Origin: Ruminococcus gauvreauii
GTDB taxonomy: Bacteria; Bacillota; Clostridia; Lachnospirales; Lachnospiraceae
Direction of reading: 5' to 3'
Assembly (NCBI RefSeq): GCF_025151995.1
Contig: NZ_CP102290.1
Span: 248,001 to 312,000, forward strand
DNA length: 64,000 bases
Shown here: piece by piece, positions 23,812 through 31,969 of the stretch
Numbering within the stretch: the stretch's first letter is position 1
How the letters are laid out: every line of letters begins with the position of its first letter
Translations under genes and position numbers: made by a program
Notes under the pieces: model-generated
Told to the model about the DNA's origin: nothing
Databases searched by the model: none
The model's input: only the letters and a program-made list of their open reading frames with translations

Positions 23812-25325
23812 GTTCCTCTCTCCTTTTTATACATCCTGATTACAAGTTCCACAACACTGTCAATGGTGGCTCTTTCCGCCATGTATGTCTTCATACCGTA
23901 AGCGTCTGCCGCCGCTTTCGTCTGTTTTCCGATACAGGCGGCCGTCACTTTCGTATAATCCAGTCCCGGTGTCGCCTCCACAAATCCGCGAACCGTCGAC
24001 GCGCTCGTAAATACGGCACAGTCGATCTCCTGCCTCATGAATTTTCCTGTCTCGTCCACAACCAACTGCTGTGTATACGCCGTATCATACGTGGCAACGT
24101 CGTCTACCCTCAGATCCTTCCTGACGCTCAGAGCCTCTATGATCTCCTGATTCCCGATCGCCGCGCGCGGAATCAAAATGCCCGCACCCTTCTCACACGT
24201 CCCGGCCATCAGTTCCCCGAGCGACTTTCCGTCATAGATTTCCGGAACAAGATCGGCGAATAATCCATGGTTTTTCAATTCTTTTTTCGTGCCTTCACCG
24301 ATCGCTGCGATCTTCACGCCGGCCATTTTACGGATATCGACAGAACACCTCTCCATCTCTTCAAAGAACACGCGCACACCGGTCGGACTTGTAAAGGCGA
24401 TCCACTGGTATTCCTGCAGTCTTTGAAGGCTGTCATGCAGCCCTTCGTTCTCTTCGATCGCCGAGGTTGTGATTGCCGGAAGTTCCAGCACCTCCGCCCC
24501 CTGCACCCTCAGCTTTTCGGCCATTTTTGATATCAGGTCGCGCGGTCTTGTCACCAGTATCTTCCTGCCTGCAAGCGGCAGTTTTTCATACCACGCAAAA
24601 CGTTCGGAGAGTTCGCACACCTTCCCGACGACGATAATAGCGGGCGTCTCGATGCCCTGACGCTTTACTTCTTCCTCCAGCGTGGAAACGGTCGCAACAA
24701 TCCTTTTCTGTCCGGCCGTCGTCCCTTTCTGAAGAATCGCTGCCGGCATCGACGCATCCATCCCTGATTCCATCAGATTTCTGCAGATATCCGGCAGCGC
24801 AGTCACTCCCATCAGGAATACAAGCGTACCCTGTGTCTCGACGAGCGCCCTGAAATTAATATTATACTCTTCCCCTGCTCTCTTATGGCCGGTGATAATA
24901 TGCATGGAAGAACAGTAATCGCGGTGCGTCACCGGGATCCCGTTATACGCGGGTACTGCCATCGGCGATGTCACGCCGGGCACCACCTCATAGGGAATGT
25001 TCTCATCGCTCAAAAGCTCCAGCTCCTCGCCGCCCCGTCCAAACAGAAACGGATCCCCGCCCTTCAGGCGCACAACACGATACCCCTTCTTCGCCTCCTC
25101 AAGCAGGACCTGATTGATCTGCTCCTGGGGCATCGTATGGTTACCTGCGCGTTTCCCGACATCGATCGTCCGCGCACTGTCCGGTATCATGGCAAGAACA
25201 CCGTCGCCCACGAGGCTGTCATATACCACGACTTCCGCCTGTTTCAGTACTTTCTGTCCCTTTAATGTAAATAATCCGATATCTCCGGGGCCGGCACCCA
25301 CCAGCCAAACTTTTCCTGTCTGCAT
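23802..25325 (-). CDS. Uroporphyrinogen-III C-methyltransferase/uroporphyrinogen-III synthase fusion (CobA-HemD)
   Basis: 507 residues in two enzymes. Residues 1 to about 245 are a SUMT domain (VWLVGAGPGDIGLFTLKGQKVL, VRLKGGDPFLFGRGGEE, GVTSPMAVPAYNGIPVTHR) that methylates uroporphyrinogen III to precorrin-2. Residues from about 250 are a HemD domain (ILVTRPRDLISKMAEKL, WIAFTSPTGVRVFFEEM) that closes and inverts ring D of hydroxymethylbilane. The fusion is common in clostridia and channels uroporphyrinogen III to siroheme and cobalamin rather than heme. Confidence 0.95.
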   Translation of the reverse strand: MQTGKVWLVGAGPGDIGLFTLKGQKVLKQAEVVVYDSLVGDGVLAMIPDSARTIDVGKRAGNHTMPQEQINQVLLEEAKKGYRVVRLKGGDPFLFGRGGEELELLSDENIPYEVVPGVTSPMAVPAYNGIPVTHRDYCSSMHIITGHKRAGEEYNINFRALVETQGTLVFLMGVTALPDICRNLMESGMDASMPAAILQKGTTAGQKRIVATVSTLEEEVKRQGIETPAIIVVGKVCELSERFAWYEKLPLAGRKILVTRPRDLISKMAEKLRVQGAEVLELPAITTSAIEENEGLHDSLQRLQEYQWIAFTSPTGVRVFFEEMERCSVDIRKMAGVKIAAIGEGTKKELKNHGLFADLVPEIYDGKSLGELMAGTCEKGAGILIPRAAIGNQEIIEALSVRKDLRVDDVATYDTAYTQQLVVDETGKFMRQEIDCAVFTSASTVRGFVEATPGLDYTKVTAACIGKQTKAAADAYGMKTYMAERATIDSVVELVIRMYKKERGTWN

Positions 25326-25333
25326 GTCTTACC

Positions 25334-26710
25334 CTACCCTTCCAGCTTTTCTTTTAATTCTCTGGCAAGCTCTTCGCCGAGCAATTCGGCATCCTCTGCG
25401 GATCCCTCTCTGCTGCCTTTTATGTATTCCCCCGTCTCCTCTTTATAATAGAGTCCCGTCAGGCGAATCATCCTGTCTTCAATGACCGCATGTGCCGCCA
25501 CCGGCGAGGAACACCCTCCATCCAGGTACCGCACAAACGCACGTTCTGCTAATGCCGCATACGTTCCGTCCAGATCTGAAAATCCTTCCAGAAACGAGTA
25601 ATCCTCACCTGCTCTGCCCTGAAGCGCAAGGATCCCCTGTCCCGCCGAAGGAATGATCTCTTCCGGTTCAAAATATCTGCTGATTCTACCCGCGAGTCCG
25701 AGCCGTTTAAGGCCTGCCGCAGCGAGCACAAGCGCAGAATACTCCCCGCTGTCCAGTTTTGCCAGGCGGGTAATCACATTTCCTCGCACACTTTTGAACT
25801 CTGCCTGCGGAAACAGTTCCCGAAGCTGCAGAATTCTTCTCAGGCTGGAACAGCCGACAGGTTTTGAGAAATCGATTTCTTCTGCCCCCTGCGGCAATAC
25901 GAGAACATCTCTCGGGTCTTCCCTCTTCGAAAATGCAACGACCGGAAGTTCATCCGGAACTTCCATCGGCATATCCTTAAGGCTGTGTACGGAGAGGTCG
26001 CTGCGCCTGTCCAGCAGAGCTTTGTCCAGCTCCTTGACAAACAACCCTTTTCCTCCCACCTTATCGAGCGTCCGGTCCAGAATGATATCGCCGGTCGTCT
26101 TCATCGTCAACAGCGAAACTTCTGTTTCCGGGCACGTTTCTTTTATATATGAGATCACCATCTCGCTTTGAATCACCGCGAGTTTGCTCTCCCGGCTGCC
26201 AACACAAAATTTTTCCGGTGCTGCCATAGTTATTCGTCCTCCTGTAAAATCGTCGAGTGCTTTTTCTATCGCCTGCCTGGCGCGTTTTGCCCTGCCGTGG
26301 TCCCTGCCTCCCGCATTGACCCCCGCCACCAGCGTATCTCTTTTGACAATGCCGGGAAAATGAAAATCACATTTCGTCCGGTCGCTGATGACATTTACCA
26401 ATATGCCCAGGCATTTGCATACACTGTAAATGTCTTCGTTCAGCCCCTCGTCATCCGTGCCGGCAATCACAATATCGGCCCCGTATAGATCCTCTCTCTC
26501 ATACTTCTTCTCACATATTTTTATCCGTCCTTCTTTTGCCAGTGTCAGCACACGCTCATCAAAACGGGGTGCAACCACGACAATGTTCCGTGTGAATTCC
26601 GACAGTGTCCCGATCCTGCGCGACGCGATCTTTCCTGCACCGATCACTACGATCTTTTTCTCTGACAAATCCACAAAAAGCGGAAAATACGCCTGTCCAT
26701 TACTCTTCAT
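25334..26710 (-). CDS. Precorrin-2 dehydrogenase/hydroxymethylbilane synthase fusion (SirC-HemC)
   Basis: About 458 residues. Residues 1-155 are a SirC/CysG-N-type NAD domain (LFVDLSEKKIVVIGAGKIASRRI, GTDDEGLNEDIY, VISDRTKCDFHFPG), which oxidises precorrin-2 to sirohydrochlorin. Residues from about 162 are HemC (VGSRESKLAVIQSEMV, TTGDIILDRTLDKVGGKGLFVKEL split over two lines of the fold), with the dipyrromethane cofactor cysteine C400 in LDGGCSSPVAAH. It joins two non-consecutive steps of the same branch. ATG at 26710 is chosen; an upstream GTG at 26734 is also open. Confidence 0.92.
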   Translation of the reverse strand: MKSNGQAYFPLFVDLSEKKIVVIGAGKIASRRIGTLSEFTRNIVVVAPRFDERVLTLAKEGRIKICEKKYEREDLYGADIVIAGTDDEGLNEDIYSVCKCLGILVNVISDRTKCDFHFPGIVKRDTLVAGVNAGGRDHGRAKRARQAIEKALDDFTGGRITMAAPEKFCVGSRESKLAVIQSEMVISYIKETCPETEVSLLTMKTTGDIILDRTLDKVGGKGLFVKELDKALLDRRSDLSVHSLKDMPMEVPDELPVVAFSKREDPRDVLVLPQGAEEIDFSKPVGCSSLRRILQLRELFPQAEFKSVRGNVITRLAKLDSGEYSALVLAAAGLKRLGLAGRISRYFEPEEIIPSAGQGILALQGRAGEDYSFLEGFSDLDGTYAALAERAFVRYLDGGCSSPVAAHAVIEDRMIRLTGLYYKEETGEYIKGSREGSAEDAELLGEELARELKEKLEG

Positions 26711-27932
26711 ACAGCTTTTCCAACCCTTCCACACAGGCTAAAAATGTTTCTTTTTCCAGCGAATCCCGCAGTCCGAAGATCATTTTTCCGACTACTTTCC
26801 CTGCCGCCAGTTCGATTGACTTTCTGAGTGTCTCCCTCTCTTTGTCCTCCAGCGGAAGTTTGCCAAGGATCTTATGTATGCGCAGCTCCAGATCAGTCGC
26901 CGCGTCCTCCTGGATTTCCTGAATCCTCGGGATCAAATCCCTGCCGTCATACCAGTCATAGAATTCTTTCTGCTGTTCCAGAAGAATCGCCTCAGCCTGG
27001 TCAAAGGAATCCTTCAGATAGTCACCGACCGCCGTGATCTGAAAATCATCGATGTCATACAGCGTCACATGTTCCATCTCACCGATGGCCGGTTCGATGT
27101 CCCTGGGCACAGCAAGATCGATGAAAATAATATCATGCGTAAGATCCGCTTCCCCGAGCAGTTCCCGTGTCAGTGTAAAATTGGGACTTGCTGTCGCACT
27201 GACTACCACATGGCATTTTGGCAGCAGATCCATACGCTCTCCGTAATTGATCCGGGCACATCCCTTCGGAATCGTTACCATGCCGCTCCGATACTGCCGT
27301 ACTGTGACAGTCACCGCAGCACCTGCCCTCTGCATTGTCTGTGCAGCCAGTTTTCCCATCTCTCCATTTCCGATCACCATGCATGTTTTTCCCTGTATCT
27401 CATAGCCCTGCTCTTTCAGCATGGAAACTGCACGGTCCATCGCCGTAACGTTTGCTCTTGAGAAGGTAACATCCGTTTTTACTTTTTTTGCCGCCGTCAC
27501 CGCCATGCGGAACAATACTTCCAGTACACTGTCAGTCATATAATTCTCACGTGCAAGCGACAGTGCATCTTTTACCTGGGTAATGATCTGATCCTCCCCG
27601 AGGATCTGGGATTTCAGCCCGCAGGTCAGATGGAACAGGTGGTTCACCGCGTCTTTTCTCTCACGCATGACAAAATACTGACCAAACTGTGTCGGATCCA
27701 CTTTCTTGATGATGCACAGTTCTTCCACGAGTGAACCTTCCCACTCTTCTTCCACACTGGCCCAGATTTCCATACGATTGCAAGTTGAAAGTATGATGCA
27801 TCCCAATATGCCGTCGCTGCATTTCAGCTGTTCCATGGCAGCAGCTGCATTCTTCTTCGTAAAGGAGAATAATGCCCTTACATCCACAGATGCCTTGTTA
27901 TGATCAATACCCACCATACAAATACTCATCAT
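26700..27932 (-). CDS. hemA: Glutamyl-tRNA reductase
   Basis: A 410-residue NADPH enzyme with the catalytic cysteine C51 in LSTCNRMEIW, the GEDQIITQVKDAL region, the nucleotide-binding GNGEMGKLAAQTM and a C-terminal dimerisation helix domain. It reduces glutamyl-tRNA to glutamate-1-semialdehyde. GGAGG lies five bases before the first of two consecutive ATG codons. First gene of the hemA-sirC/hemC-cobA/hemD-hemB-hemL unit; divergent from cbiM. Confidence 0.96.
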   Translation of the reverse strand: MMSICMVGIDHNKASVDVRALFSFTKKNAAAAMEQLKCSDGILGCIILSTCNRMEIWASVEEEWEGSLVEELCIIKKVDPTQFGQYFVMRERKDAVNHLFHLTCGLKSQILGEDQIITQVKDALSLARENYMTDSVLEVLFRMAVTAAKKVKTDVTFSRANVTAMDRAVSMLKEQGYEIQGKTCMVIGNGEMGKLAAQTMQRAGAAVTVTVRQYRSGMVTIPKGCARINYGERMDLLPKCHVVVSATASPNFTLTRELLGEADLTHDIIFIDLAVPRDIEPAIGEMEHVTLYDIDDFQITAVGDYLKDSFDQAEAILLEQQKEFYDWYDGRDLIPRIQEIQEDAATDLELRIHKILGKLPLEDKERETLRKSIELAAGKVVGKMIFGLRDSLEKETFLACVEGLEKLYEE

Positions 27933-27959
27933 TTGTTCCTCCAGAATTTATTCCTCCCC

Positions 27960-27987
27960 ATCATAGCACATACTTTTAAAAATGCAA
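27960..27987 (-). promoter_or_regulatory. Sigma-A promoter candidate of hemA
   Basis: On the minus strand TTGCAT (27982-27987) and TATGAT (27960-27965) with a 16-bp spacer. It leaves a very short leader, so no riboswitch controls hemA from this promoter. Confidence 0.6.
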
Positions 27988-28021
27988 AATCTATTTTCTA
28001 ATTTTAAGAAATTCGTAACTA

Positions 28022-28106
28022 TTCAGGACGGTGCATCTTCTTGCCCGGCTAACAGCCCGGCAAGAAGCATCGGATGTTTTTACACCTATTTTCCCGCCGT
28101 CCTGAA
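28022..28106. repeat. Nested palindrome between the hemA and cbiM promoters
   Basis: Outer perfect 10-bp arms TTCAGGACGG/CCGTCCTGAA (28022-28031, 28097-28106) enclose a 13-bp hairpin with one mismatch (CTTCTTGCC..., 28037-28049 and 28055-28067). It lies upstream of both predicted promoters, so it should not be in either mRNA. It may be a protein-binding site, a small RNA gene or a cruciform; the type is not recognised. Confidence 0.65.
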
Positions 28107-28124
28107 CTGTTTTAAAAAATTCAT

Positions 28125-28153
28125 TTGACATTAGACGGACAACGCGATAAAAT
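28125..28153 (+). promoter_or_regulatory. Sigma-A promoter of cbiM-cbiN-cbiK
   Basis: TTGACA (28125-28130), 17-bp spacer, TAAAAT (28148-28153), placed about 20 bp before the cobalamin riboswitch. Confidence 0.85.
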
Positions 28154-28170
28154 TTATCATAGAATTGAAT

Positions 28171-28336
28171 GTGAAGTGGAGCCTGCGTATTTCTCCGCAG
28201 GGTAAGAGGAAAGTGAGTGCAAGTCTCACACGGTCCCGCCGCTGTAATGGAAGAGCCGTATCTTATGATGTCACTGGTGAAAACTGGGAAGGCAAGATAC
28301 GGTGGTGACGCCTGAGTCAGAAAGCCTGCCCTTCAC
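28171..28336 (+). promoter_or_regulatory. Cobalamin riboswitch (classical class)
   Basis: The stretch has the conserved order of the adenosylcobalamin aptamer: GTGCAAGTCTCACACGGTCCCGCCGCTGTAA, split here as GTGCAAGTCTCAC and GGTCCCGCCGCTGTAA, then GTCACTG, CTGGGAAGGC and the B12 box GAGTCAGAAAGCCTGCC. The closing P1 stem is GTGAAG (28171-28176) with CTTCAC (28331-28336). It lies between a consensus promoter and cbiM and should lower transporter and chelatase expression when cobalamin is plentiful. Confidence 0.95.
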
Positions 28337-28485
28337 AAGCGATTTACACCCCGGTTACGAACGATGGCCTGGTGTAAGGAAACGGCAAATTCTAACATGC
28401 TGCCGTTTCAGTGCGCCTGTCTATGTGAAGTGGGATTCCTTAGATACGGCGTTCTTTTTTTGTAAAAATGAGAAAGGAGAAAATT
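28337..28485 (+). promoter_or_regulatory. Candidate expression platform of the cbiM riboswitch
   Basis: A perfect hairpin GAAACGGCA/TGCCGTTTC (28379-28387, 28401-28409) has no T run and so is not a simple terminator. An 11-nt copy of the P1 5' strand (28423-28433, same as 28169-28179) could compete for CTTCAC at 28331-28336. AAGGAG follows six bases before the cbiM ATG. Confidence 0.45.
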
Positions 28486-29238
28486 ATGACAAAGTCACAA
28501 AGAACAATTGTTTTAATCGCCGCAGTTTTTGCACTCTCGTTTGGAATTCTGCCGGCTGCAAACGCGATGCACATTATGGAGGGCTATCTCCCGGCCAAGT
28601 TTTGCATTGCCTGGGGAGTTGTCTGCGTACCATTCTTAATCGCAGGTTTCTTCTCCATAAAGAAAACACTTTCCGGAAACCGGAAACTGATCATGATCCT
28701 GGCCATGGTGGGAGCGTATGCCTTCGTCCTGTCCTCACTTAAGATTCCGTCTGTTACAGGAAGCTGTTCACACATGACAGGAACCGGTCTCGGTGCGATC
28801 CTCTTTGGTCCCGCCGCTGTCAGCATTGTCGGACTGATCGTTCTGGTCTTCCAGGCAATTCTGCTCGCACACGGAGGTCTTACCACTCTTGGCGCAAATA
28901 CATTTTCCATGGCGATCGCCGGTCCTCTGGTGTCCTATGGAATCTACAAGCTTTGCAATAAACTGAAAGTACCGAAGCTGGTGTCTGTATTTCTGGCAGC
29001 CTTCCTCGGAGATCTGTTTACATACGTGGTCACCAGCGTCCAGCTGGCAATCGCATATCCATCCGCTGACGGCGGATTCGGCGCTTCCCTCGGGAAATTC
29101 CTGGCTATCTTTGCGGCCACTCAGATACCGCTTGCAATCATAGAAGGTATCCTGACCGCTATCGTGATCATCGGTCTGGAATCTTACGCCAAGTCTGAAC
29201 TTTCAGATCTTGGATTTTTAAGAGGGAGGAATGCATAA
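28486..29238 (+). CDS. cbiM: Cobalt ECF transporter substrate-binding membrane protein CbiM
   Basis: About 250 residues: a signal peptide-like N-terminus ending PAANA followed by MHIMEGYLP, the conserved processed N-terminus whose Met-His binds Co(II). Six to seven membrane helices follow (FVLSSLKIPSVTGSCSHMTG, GPAAVSIVGLIVLVFQAILLAHGG). It is the substrate-specific S component for cobalt uptake. The ATG at 28486 has AAGGAG six bases upstream; an in-frame ATG six codons earlier lies before the ribosome binding site. cbiN overlaps by one base. Confidence 0.95.
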   Translation: MTKSQRTIVLIAAVFALSFGILPAANAMHIMEGYLPAKFCIAWGVVCVPFLIAGFFSIKKTLSGNRKLIMILAMVGAYAFVLSSLKIPSVTGSCSHMTGTGLGAILFGPAAVSIVGLIVLVFQAILLAHGGLTTLGANTFSMAIAGPLVSYGIYKLCNKLKVPKLVSVFLAAFLGDLFTYVVTSVQLAIAYPSADGGFGASLGKFLAIFAATQIPLAIIEGILTAIVIIGLESYAKSELSDLGFLRGRNA

Positions 29239-29534
29239 TGACTAAAAACACAAAAACTGTACTGATACTTCTGCTGCTCGTTGTTGTGATCGCTGTCGTA
29301 CCTTTATTTCTGAAAAGCGGCGCCGAGTTCGGCGGTGCCGACGGTGCGGCATCCGAGATGATCGAGGAGATTCAGCCGGGTTATGAAACCTGGGCTGATC
29401 CTATCATGGAGCCTGCCAGCGGAGAAATTGAAAGTCTTCTCTTCTGCCTTCAGGCCGGTCTCGGTGCCGGAGTCTTCGGATTCGTCATGGGACGCCTGGT
29501 AGAGAGAAAAAAACACGAACCTAAACGGACATGA
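29238..29534 (+). CDS. cbiN: Cobalt transport protein CbiN
   Basis: 98 residues with two membrane helices (TVLILLLLVVVIAVVPLFL and LQAGLGAGVFGFVMGRL) flanking an extracellular loop containing ADGAASEMIEEIQPGYETW. It partners CbiM in cobalt uptake. Its ATG overlaps the cbiM stop (TAATG). The usual next genes cbiQ and cbiO are missing; cbiK follows instead. Confidence 0.92.
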   Translation: MTKNTKTVLILLLLVVVIAVVPLFLKSGAEFGGADGAASEMIEEIQPGYETWADPIMEPASGEIESLLFCLQAGLGAGVFGFVMGRLVERKKHEPKRT

Positions 29535-29591
29535 CGCCTAATGGCATCATCACCACAAATGAAAGTAGAAAACACAGGAGGAACACGCCCC

Positions 29592-30383
29592 ATGCCGGAC
29601 GCATCCAAAAAAGCAATTCTGGTTGTCAGCTTTGGTACCAGTTTTGCCGAAACGAGAGAAAAAACAATTGACGCTATTGAAAAAGAGATTGCAGACGCTT
29701 TCCCTGACTATCAGATTTACCGCGCCTGGACCAGTAAAATGATCATGGCGAAGCTGTTACGGCGTGACGGCATCAAGATCCTGAATGTCAGAGAGGCAAT
29801 GGAGAAAATGCGTGATGACGGTATTACGGATGTCATCGTTCAGCCGACTCACGTGATCAACGGTATCGAAAATGAATTGATGACGGAGGATGCACTGATG
29901 TATCAGTCTTCCTTCTCATCCATAACCTTCGGCAACCCGCTGCTCACAACCGAGGAGGACAATCATCATGTAGTACACACCATCGCGGCGCATTTCTCCC
30001 ACCTCCGTGAGGACCACGAAGCTCTCGTACTGATGGGTCACGGCACTACACACTTTTCCAATGCCATTTATGCGGCGTTAAACTTCAAGTTTCAGGATGA
30101 GGGCTTCTCAAATATCTTCCTGGGAACTGTCGAGGCGTATCCGACCATGGATTCTCTGCTCAAGGCCGTCAAAAAAACCAAAGCAGCAAAGGTCATTCTG
30201 GCGCCCTTTATGATCGTGGCCGGTGACCATGCCACAAATGATATGGCAGGTGATGATGAGGATTCCTGGTATACGCAGTTCAAAGACGCAGGCTTTGAAG
30301 TGGAATGCATACTAAAGGGACTGGGGGAATACCCAGAGATCCGTTCTCTGTTCGTGGATCATATCCGCACAGTGATCAGCTGA
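29592..30383 (+). CDS. cbiK: Sirohydrochlorin cobaltochelatase
   Basis: About 263 residues with the CbiK pattern: AILVVSFGTSFAETREKTI at the N-terminus and the metal-binding histidines in LMGHGTTHFSN and VAGDHATNDMAGDD. It inserts Co(II) into sirohydrochlorin, the committed step of the anaerobic cobalamin route. ATG at 29592 has AGGAGG ten bases upstream; the frame is open to 29541 but upstream codons are not family-like. Co-regulated with cbiMN by the riboswitch, which couples cobalt uptake to insertion. Confidence 0.94.
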   Translation: MPDASKKAILVVSFGTSFAETREKTIDAIEKEIADAFPDYQIYRAWTSKMIMAKLLRRDGIKILNVREAMEKMRDDGITDVIVQPTHVINGIENELMTEDALMYQSSFSSITFGNPLLTTEEDNHHVVHTIAAHFSHLREDHEALVLMGHGTTHFSNAIYAALNFKFQDEGFSNIFLGTVEAYPTMDSLLKAVKKTKAAKVILAPFMIVAGDHATNDMAGDDEDSWYTQFKDAGFEVECILKGLGEYPEIRSLFVDHIRTVIS

Positions 30384-30397
30384 TCACAAAAAACAAC

Positions 30398-30443
30398 AGG
30401 CAGATTGTTTTCTGGAAATCCCGGAAACAATCTGCCTTTTTTT
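30398..30443 (+). terminator. Strong intrinsic terminator after cbiK
   Basis: Perfect 13-bp arms (30398-30410 and 30425-30437) with a 14-base loop are followed by seven T residues. The convergent minus-strand operon ends at 30442, so it may serve both directions. Confidence 0.93.
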
Positions 30444-31311
30444 AATTTCTTTGAAATACTTTAAATATTTTACGATCCCCGTCCGCAAGCCGCCGCTTCA
30501 CGTCATCAGTCTCGCCCAGAATCTCATAAAACGCATCATACTCCTGATCGAGCGACTCCCCGTGCATCACCATCCACGCCCCGGCATCGGTGCCCGCCGC
30601 CATCCGTACACCTCTTTCATACGCCATCTGTACAGCGCTTGTCTGTGTTTCGCCTATCCGGCAGATCACTTCGTCTGAAAAACGCCCTTTTCCCAGAAGA
30701 TTGCGGACCGTCACAAGCGTCGGCACCCAGACAGTCCCGCTGTCCGCAATCGCCTCGATGCTGTCCTCATCCTGATAGTTCCCGTGTTCAATGGAATCCA
30801 CACCGCACAACGCAGCCGTGCGCACCGCATCGGCGCCGTTCGTGTGTGCCATGACTGCAAATCCTTCCTCATGGGCAATATGCACCATCTCTTTCACATC
30901 GGCATACGGAAGCGCTTCACCCGTGATCTTACCTGCACAGGTAAAATCCATGATCCCTGTCGTCATGATCTTGATAAAATCTCCGCCAAGCTTTCGGACT
31001 TCTCTCACCAGCCGTACATACTCTTCCATCGTATCAAATCCTCTGCCGACGATGCTTCCGTAATGCCCGTTCCTGTGAATGGCAAAAACCGGAGTACGGT
31101 AGGTGATCCCATACTCCGGAGCGATCGCCCTGGCCCGCAGCGATACCAAAAGTGCATCGCCGCCGTCTCTTAAATATGTAATATGATGTTTCTGATATTC
31201 TTCCAGATGACTGCGTATCACCGATTCATCCACGCCTTCTCTGTGCCGTCCGGCCGCCTTTCGGTAATCCAGCCCATCCATAAACACATGTACATGACAG
31301 TCACACCGCAT
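30442..31311 (-). CDS. Metal-dependent amidohydrolase at the end of the cobalamin operon
   Basis: A 289-residue TIM-barrel amidohydrolase with a full binuclear-type ligand set: H6 and H8 (CHVHVF), K114 (DFIKIM, possible carbamylated lysine), H156 (MAHTNG), H176 (IEHGNY) and D242 (GTDAG). It is related to imidazolonepropionase/dipeptidase-like enzymes. It lies six bases after cbiC and is the last gene of the 17-gene cobalamin operon, which suggests a corrinoid- or side-chain-related amide or lactam substrate. That role is inference; no cobalamin enzyme of this family is known to me. Confidence 0.8.
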   Translation of the reverse strand: MRCDCHVHVFMDGLDYRKAAGRHREGVDESVIRSHLEEYQKHHITYLRDGGDALLVSLRARAIAPEYGITYRTPVFAIHRNGHYGSIVGRGFDTMEEYVRLVREVRKLGGDFIKIMTTGIMDFTCAGKITGEALPYADVKEMVHIAHEEGFAVMAHTNGADAVRTAALCGVDSIEHGNYQDEDSIEAIADSGTVWVPTLVTVRNLLGKGRFSDEVICRIGETQTSAVQMAYERGVRMAAGTDAGAWMVMHGESLDQEYDAFYEILGETDDVKRRLADGDRKIFKVFQRN

Positions 31312-31317
31312 ATAACA

Positions 31318-31959
31318 TCACTCCCTGTTATCATGAATCATATACAGCAGTGCATTGACGATGCAGGCAGCAATATTACTTCCGCCTTTTCTTCCGCGCG
31401 CTACGATATACGGCACATCCGTCTGCATGATGAGTTCCTTGGACTGAACCACGTTTACAAATCCAACCGGAACTCCGATGACCAGCTCCGGCTTCAGATT
31501 CCCTTCTTCGATCAGCTCATACAGACGCACCAGTGCCGTGGGTGCATTTCCTATGGCAAAAATGAGCGGGCGATCCATGGCAGCAGCCTTTTCCATGCTG
31601 GCTGTAGCTCTCGTGGTTCCGTTCTTTTTGGCGGCCCCGGCGACGTCTTCATCCGACATAAAGCAGAAGACCTCTCCTCCGTACCGTGCCAGTGCCCGTT
31701 TATTGATCCCTGATTTCGCCATCTGAGTATCCGTCACGATGCAGGCTCCCCCTTTGATGGCCTCAACGGCCTTTGAGACCGCATCCTCTGAGAAGCAGAG
31801 ATTATCTGCATAATCGAAATCTGCGCTCGTGTGGATACATCTTTTAATGATCAGTTCCTGGTCCTTCCCGAGTGCTCTGCCGCCGAGCTCCTCCGTGATG
31901 ATCTCAAAACTGCGGCTCTCTATTTCTCTCGGTTTTACATTTTCCAATTCAATCTTCAT
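31318..31959 (-). CDS. cbiC: Precorrin-8X/cobalt-precorrin-8 methylmutase
   Basis: 213 residues matching CbiC/CobH: PREIESRSFEIITEELG, the catalytic histidine in RCIHTSADFDYADNL, VTDTQMAKSGIN and VGFVNVVQSKE. It moves the C11 methyl group to C12, giving cobyrinate. Co-directional with cbiP 10 bp upstream. Confidence 0.96.
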   Translation of the reverse strand: MKIELENVKPREIESRSFEIITEELGGRALGKDQELIIKRCIHTSADFDYADNLCFSEDAVSKAVEAIKGGACIVTDTQMAKSGINKRALARYGGEVFCFMSDEDVAGAAKKNGTTRATASMEKAAAMDRPLIFAIGNAPTALVRLYELIEEGNLKPELVIGVPVGFVNVVQSKELIMQTDVPYIVARGRKGGSNIAACIVNALLYMIHDNRE

Positions 31960-31969
31960 CGTCTCTTCC

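Noticed and set aside
28302..28742. Open frame overlapping the cobalamin riboswitch and cbiM
   Set aside because: Runs through aptamer sequence and out of frame with CbiM, whose signature and ribosome binding site are clear.
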